Positions 5,304 through 6,527 of a DNA stretch of 6,527 bases are shown here, piece after piece. A program made the position numbers and the translations under genes. Origin of the DNA: Candidatus Gastranaerophilales bacterium (GTDB lineage: Bacteria > Cyanobacteriota > Vampirovibrionia > Gastranaerophilales > Gastranaerophilaceae). Location: assembly GCA_021202305.1 (NCBI GenBank), contig JAJQDG010000014.1, forward strand, positions 1-6,527. Direction: 5' to 3'. Position 1 is the stretch's first letter; every line of letters starts with the position of its first letter. Below the pieces are notes generated by a model. It made no database searches. It had not been told where the DNA came from and worked only from the letters and a program-made list of their open reading frames with translations.

Positions 5304-6527
5304 TCAAATGAGTACAACCCCGAAATCTTTTTGCAGCGATTCTGTTATATGGGGGTTTATACTTGTAGTCCGGCAAGGATTCAGATAAATTTTGTGTAAA
5401 TTTTTGTTTAAAACAGTTACGATAAGCCCGATGGTTTCAAATGTACAGTTTGCAAAATAAACAGCCGTATTTTTGTTATCCGAAATATCAAGCGCGCTGT
5501 ATAAGTTTTTGCTCTGGAGGGGAAAATCAAGTTTTAATACGGAATAGTCTAAAAAATTATCCTCATCGCCAAATGAAATTAAAATTTTTTTGCCGCGGTT
5601 TTCTTCAATTTTTTCTTGAATATTAACTGTTTCAAAATGTATTTTTTCATTTTCCGTATTTGTTTTAAAACCTTCCATTCCCCGTGCGGCTTCAATTAAC
5701 GGGGAAAGGTCATCCGGATTTATTTTTATTGCTTTTTCCTGCGGTATTTCTTTTGTTGTAAAAATTTTTCCGCGAAATGCATTATCAAGCGAAATTGAAG
5801 AATTTTTAGTTAAATATATTGCGCCTTTGAAGTTTGAAAAATCGTATTCAAAATCACCGCTGCCGTATATACCCTTAAGGTTTGAAAAGTCGTTAAAAAC
5901 AGGATAATAAAGAGCAGACACCATATTTGGCATAATATAAATATTTAAATCAGGCGCATTTTTGAGCAGATTATAAAGCTCGTCTAAATTTCCGCCTGAA
6001 ACAAGGATTGATTTTCCTTCAAAAATGCTTCTGTCCGGAGAAATTTCTTTTATCTTGCCAAATTTTTCTTCATAAGCATTATCCAATTCCCTTTGAATTT
6101 CAAATGCAATTTCCGAAAATTCTTTTATTCTCCGGACAAATTTGGCTTCTCTTGTGCCTGTGTAGTTAACAAGAGCCAAAAGCCTTAAAATTTCAAAATA
6201 ATATTCAAAACCCGCCTCTTTAAAGCTGCCCAGTTTTGAAAGATTAATTGCGCTTATTTTGCATGCAAAAATTATCAGGTTTATAAGCCTGCTTTTTTCT
6301 TGGCTGAAATTATTGTAAAAGCGGCGGATAAAATATTCCCCTCTTTTGATAATTTCCACATCATTTTTTGCCCTGAAATCATCAAAGGAGGTTACAAATT
6401 CATAGGAAATACCCATTTTTTTAGATTGTTCAATGTAAAAATTGCGGATTTTTTCTTTTATGCCGATTAAGTTATTATAAAAAGCAAGAAGCGCATTTTT
6501 GTTAAAATCTGTGTCTGAAACATTGAC
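5304..6527 (-). CDS. Hybrid cluster protein (Hcp/prismane)-related protein lacking most metal ligands; 5' end outside window
   Basis: The frame is open from the window edge to TGA 5306-5304 (407 codons visible), so ATG 6416, which has no Shine-Dalgarno, is probably internal. Numbering from the edge, similarity to Hcp comes from recalled family motifs: GKSILVSGGNLDEL (171-184) matches the GKAILVSGHDL segment, NMVSALYYP (201-209) the EMLPAHGYP segment, GAIYLTKNS (235-243) the GPIxMTTNC segment, then GKIFTTKE (253-260) and DDLSPLIEAA (272-281). At these places the Hcp hybrid-cluster ligands His, Glu and Cys appear as Gly179, Asn201 and Ser243. The later Cys-rich region is shortened and its GGCDG, LACGKYRF and GQCND motifs are not seen; only Glu364 may keep the last ligand position. 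Only three cysteines are visible (89, 361, 385). Hcp proteins reduce NO or hydroxylamine; this one probably cannot in the usual way. The long intact frame argues against a pseudogene. The missing N-terminus could still hold an Fe-S motif. Confidence 0.72.
   Translation of the reverse strand, partial: VNVSDTDFNKNALLAFYNNLIGIKEKIRNFYIEQSKKMGISYEFVTSFDDFRAKNDVEIIKRGEYFIRRFYNNFSQEKSRLINLIIFACKISAINLSKLGSFKEAGFEYYFEILRLLALVNYTGTREAKFVRRIKEFSEIAFEIQRELDNAYEEKFGKIKEISPDRSIFEGKSILVSGGNLDELYNLLKNAPDLNIYIMPNMVSALYYPVFNDFSNLKGIYGSGDFEYDFSNFKGAIYLTKNSSISLDNAFRGKIFTTKEIPQEKAIKINPDDLSPLIEAARGMEGFKTNTENEKIHFETVNIQEKIEENRGKKILISFGDEDNFLDYSVLKLDFPLQSKNLYSALDISDNKNTAVYFANCTFETIGLIVTVLNKNLHKIYLNPCRTTSINPHITESLQKDFGVVLI

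Noticed and set aside
5304..6416. A 370-codon version of the Hcp-like gene starting at ATG 6416.
   Set aside because: There is no Shine-Dalgarno. The same frame stays open for 37 more codons to the window edge, and those residues also resemble the Hcp helical region, so the true start lies outside the window.
1..6527. tRNA, rRNA, CRISPR repeats, insertion sequences or defence genes.
   Set aside because: Nothing in either strand showed a cloverleaf, regularly spaced repeats, terminal inverted repeats or transposase motifs; almost all of the window is occupied by the minus-strand genes.

Overview
The window is an AT-rich, densely packed bacterial segment in which every supportable gene lies on the minus strand, so transcription runs from the high-coordinate end to the low. 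The host is probably a bacterium with an outer membrane: there is a lipoprotein with a clear lipobox and no inner-membrane retention Asp at +2, plus Tad-type envelope proteins. The PolA N-terminus (LIDGHALCFR) has the DGH-x-L-x-FR form I associate with cyanobacteria and their relatives. Together with low GC and an Hcp-type protein this makes a non-photosynthetic cyanobacterial relative such as a gut Melainabacteria/Gastranaerophilales lineage one possibility. That placement is a guess, not a demonstrated fact.

Layout in order of transcription. (1) 6527-5304: the 3' part of a gene for a protein related to hybrid cluster protein (Hcp, prismane). It is open to the window edge and seems to have lost most of the recognisable metal-ligand residues. 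(2) 5303-5218: an 86-nt gap with a plausible sigma70-type promoter. (3) 5217-3058: a complete pnp (polynucleotide phosphorylase) gene with all usual domains. (4) 3101-2427: a lipoprotein of unknown family whose signal peptide is encoded inside the 3' end of pnp in another frame. (5) 2440-1916: a TadE-like pseudopilin-type protein. (6) 1914-778: a TadG-like protein with one N-terminal membrane anchor and an unrecognised C-terminal region. (7) 776-1: the 5' end of polA, covering most of the 5'-3' exonuclease domain, cut by the window edge.

From pnp to polA the genes overlap by 44 and about 14 nt, then are separated by 1 and 1 nt. Three of the four downstream starts have Shine-Dalgarno sequences embedded in the end of the preceding coding region. 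This is the signature of one co-transcribed and probably translationally coupled operon. Its content is unusual: three envelope or pilus-type genes sit between an RNA-degradation enzyme and a DNA repair/replication polymerase. The lipoprotein, TadE-like and TadG-like proteins plausibly work together at the cell envelope, but no Tad ATPase, platform protein, secretin, Flp pilin or prepilin peptidase is visible here.

No tRNA, rRNA, CRISPR array, insertion sequence or convincing intrinsic terminator was found. No stretch over 300 bases lacks a gene. The most interesting items are the ligand-poor Hcp relative, the mixed operon, and homopolymeric A tracts at the start of the TadE-like gene.
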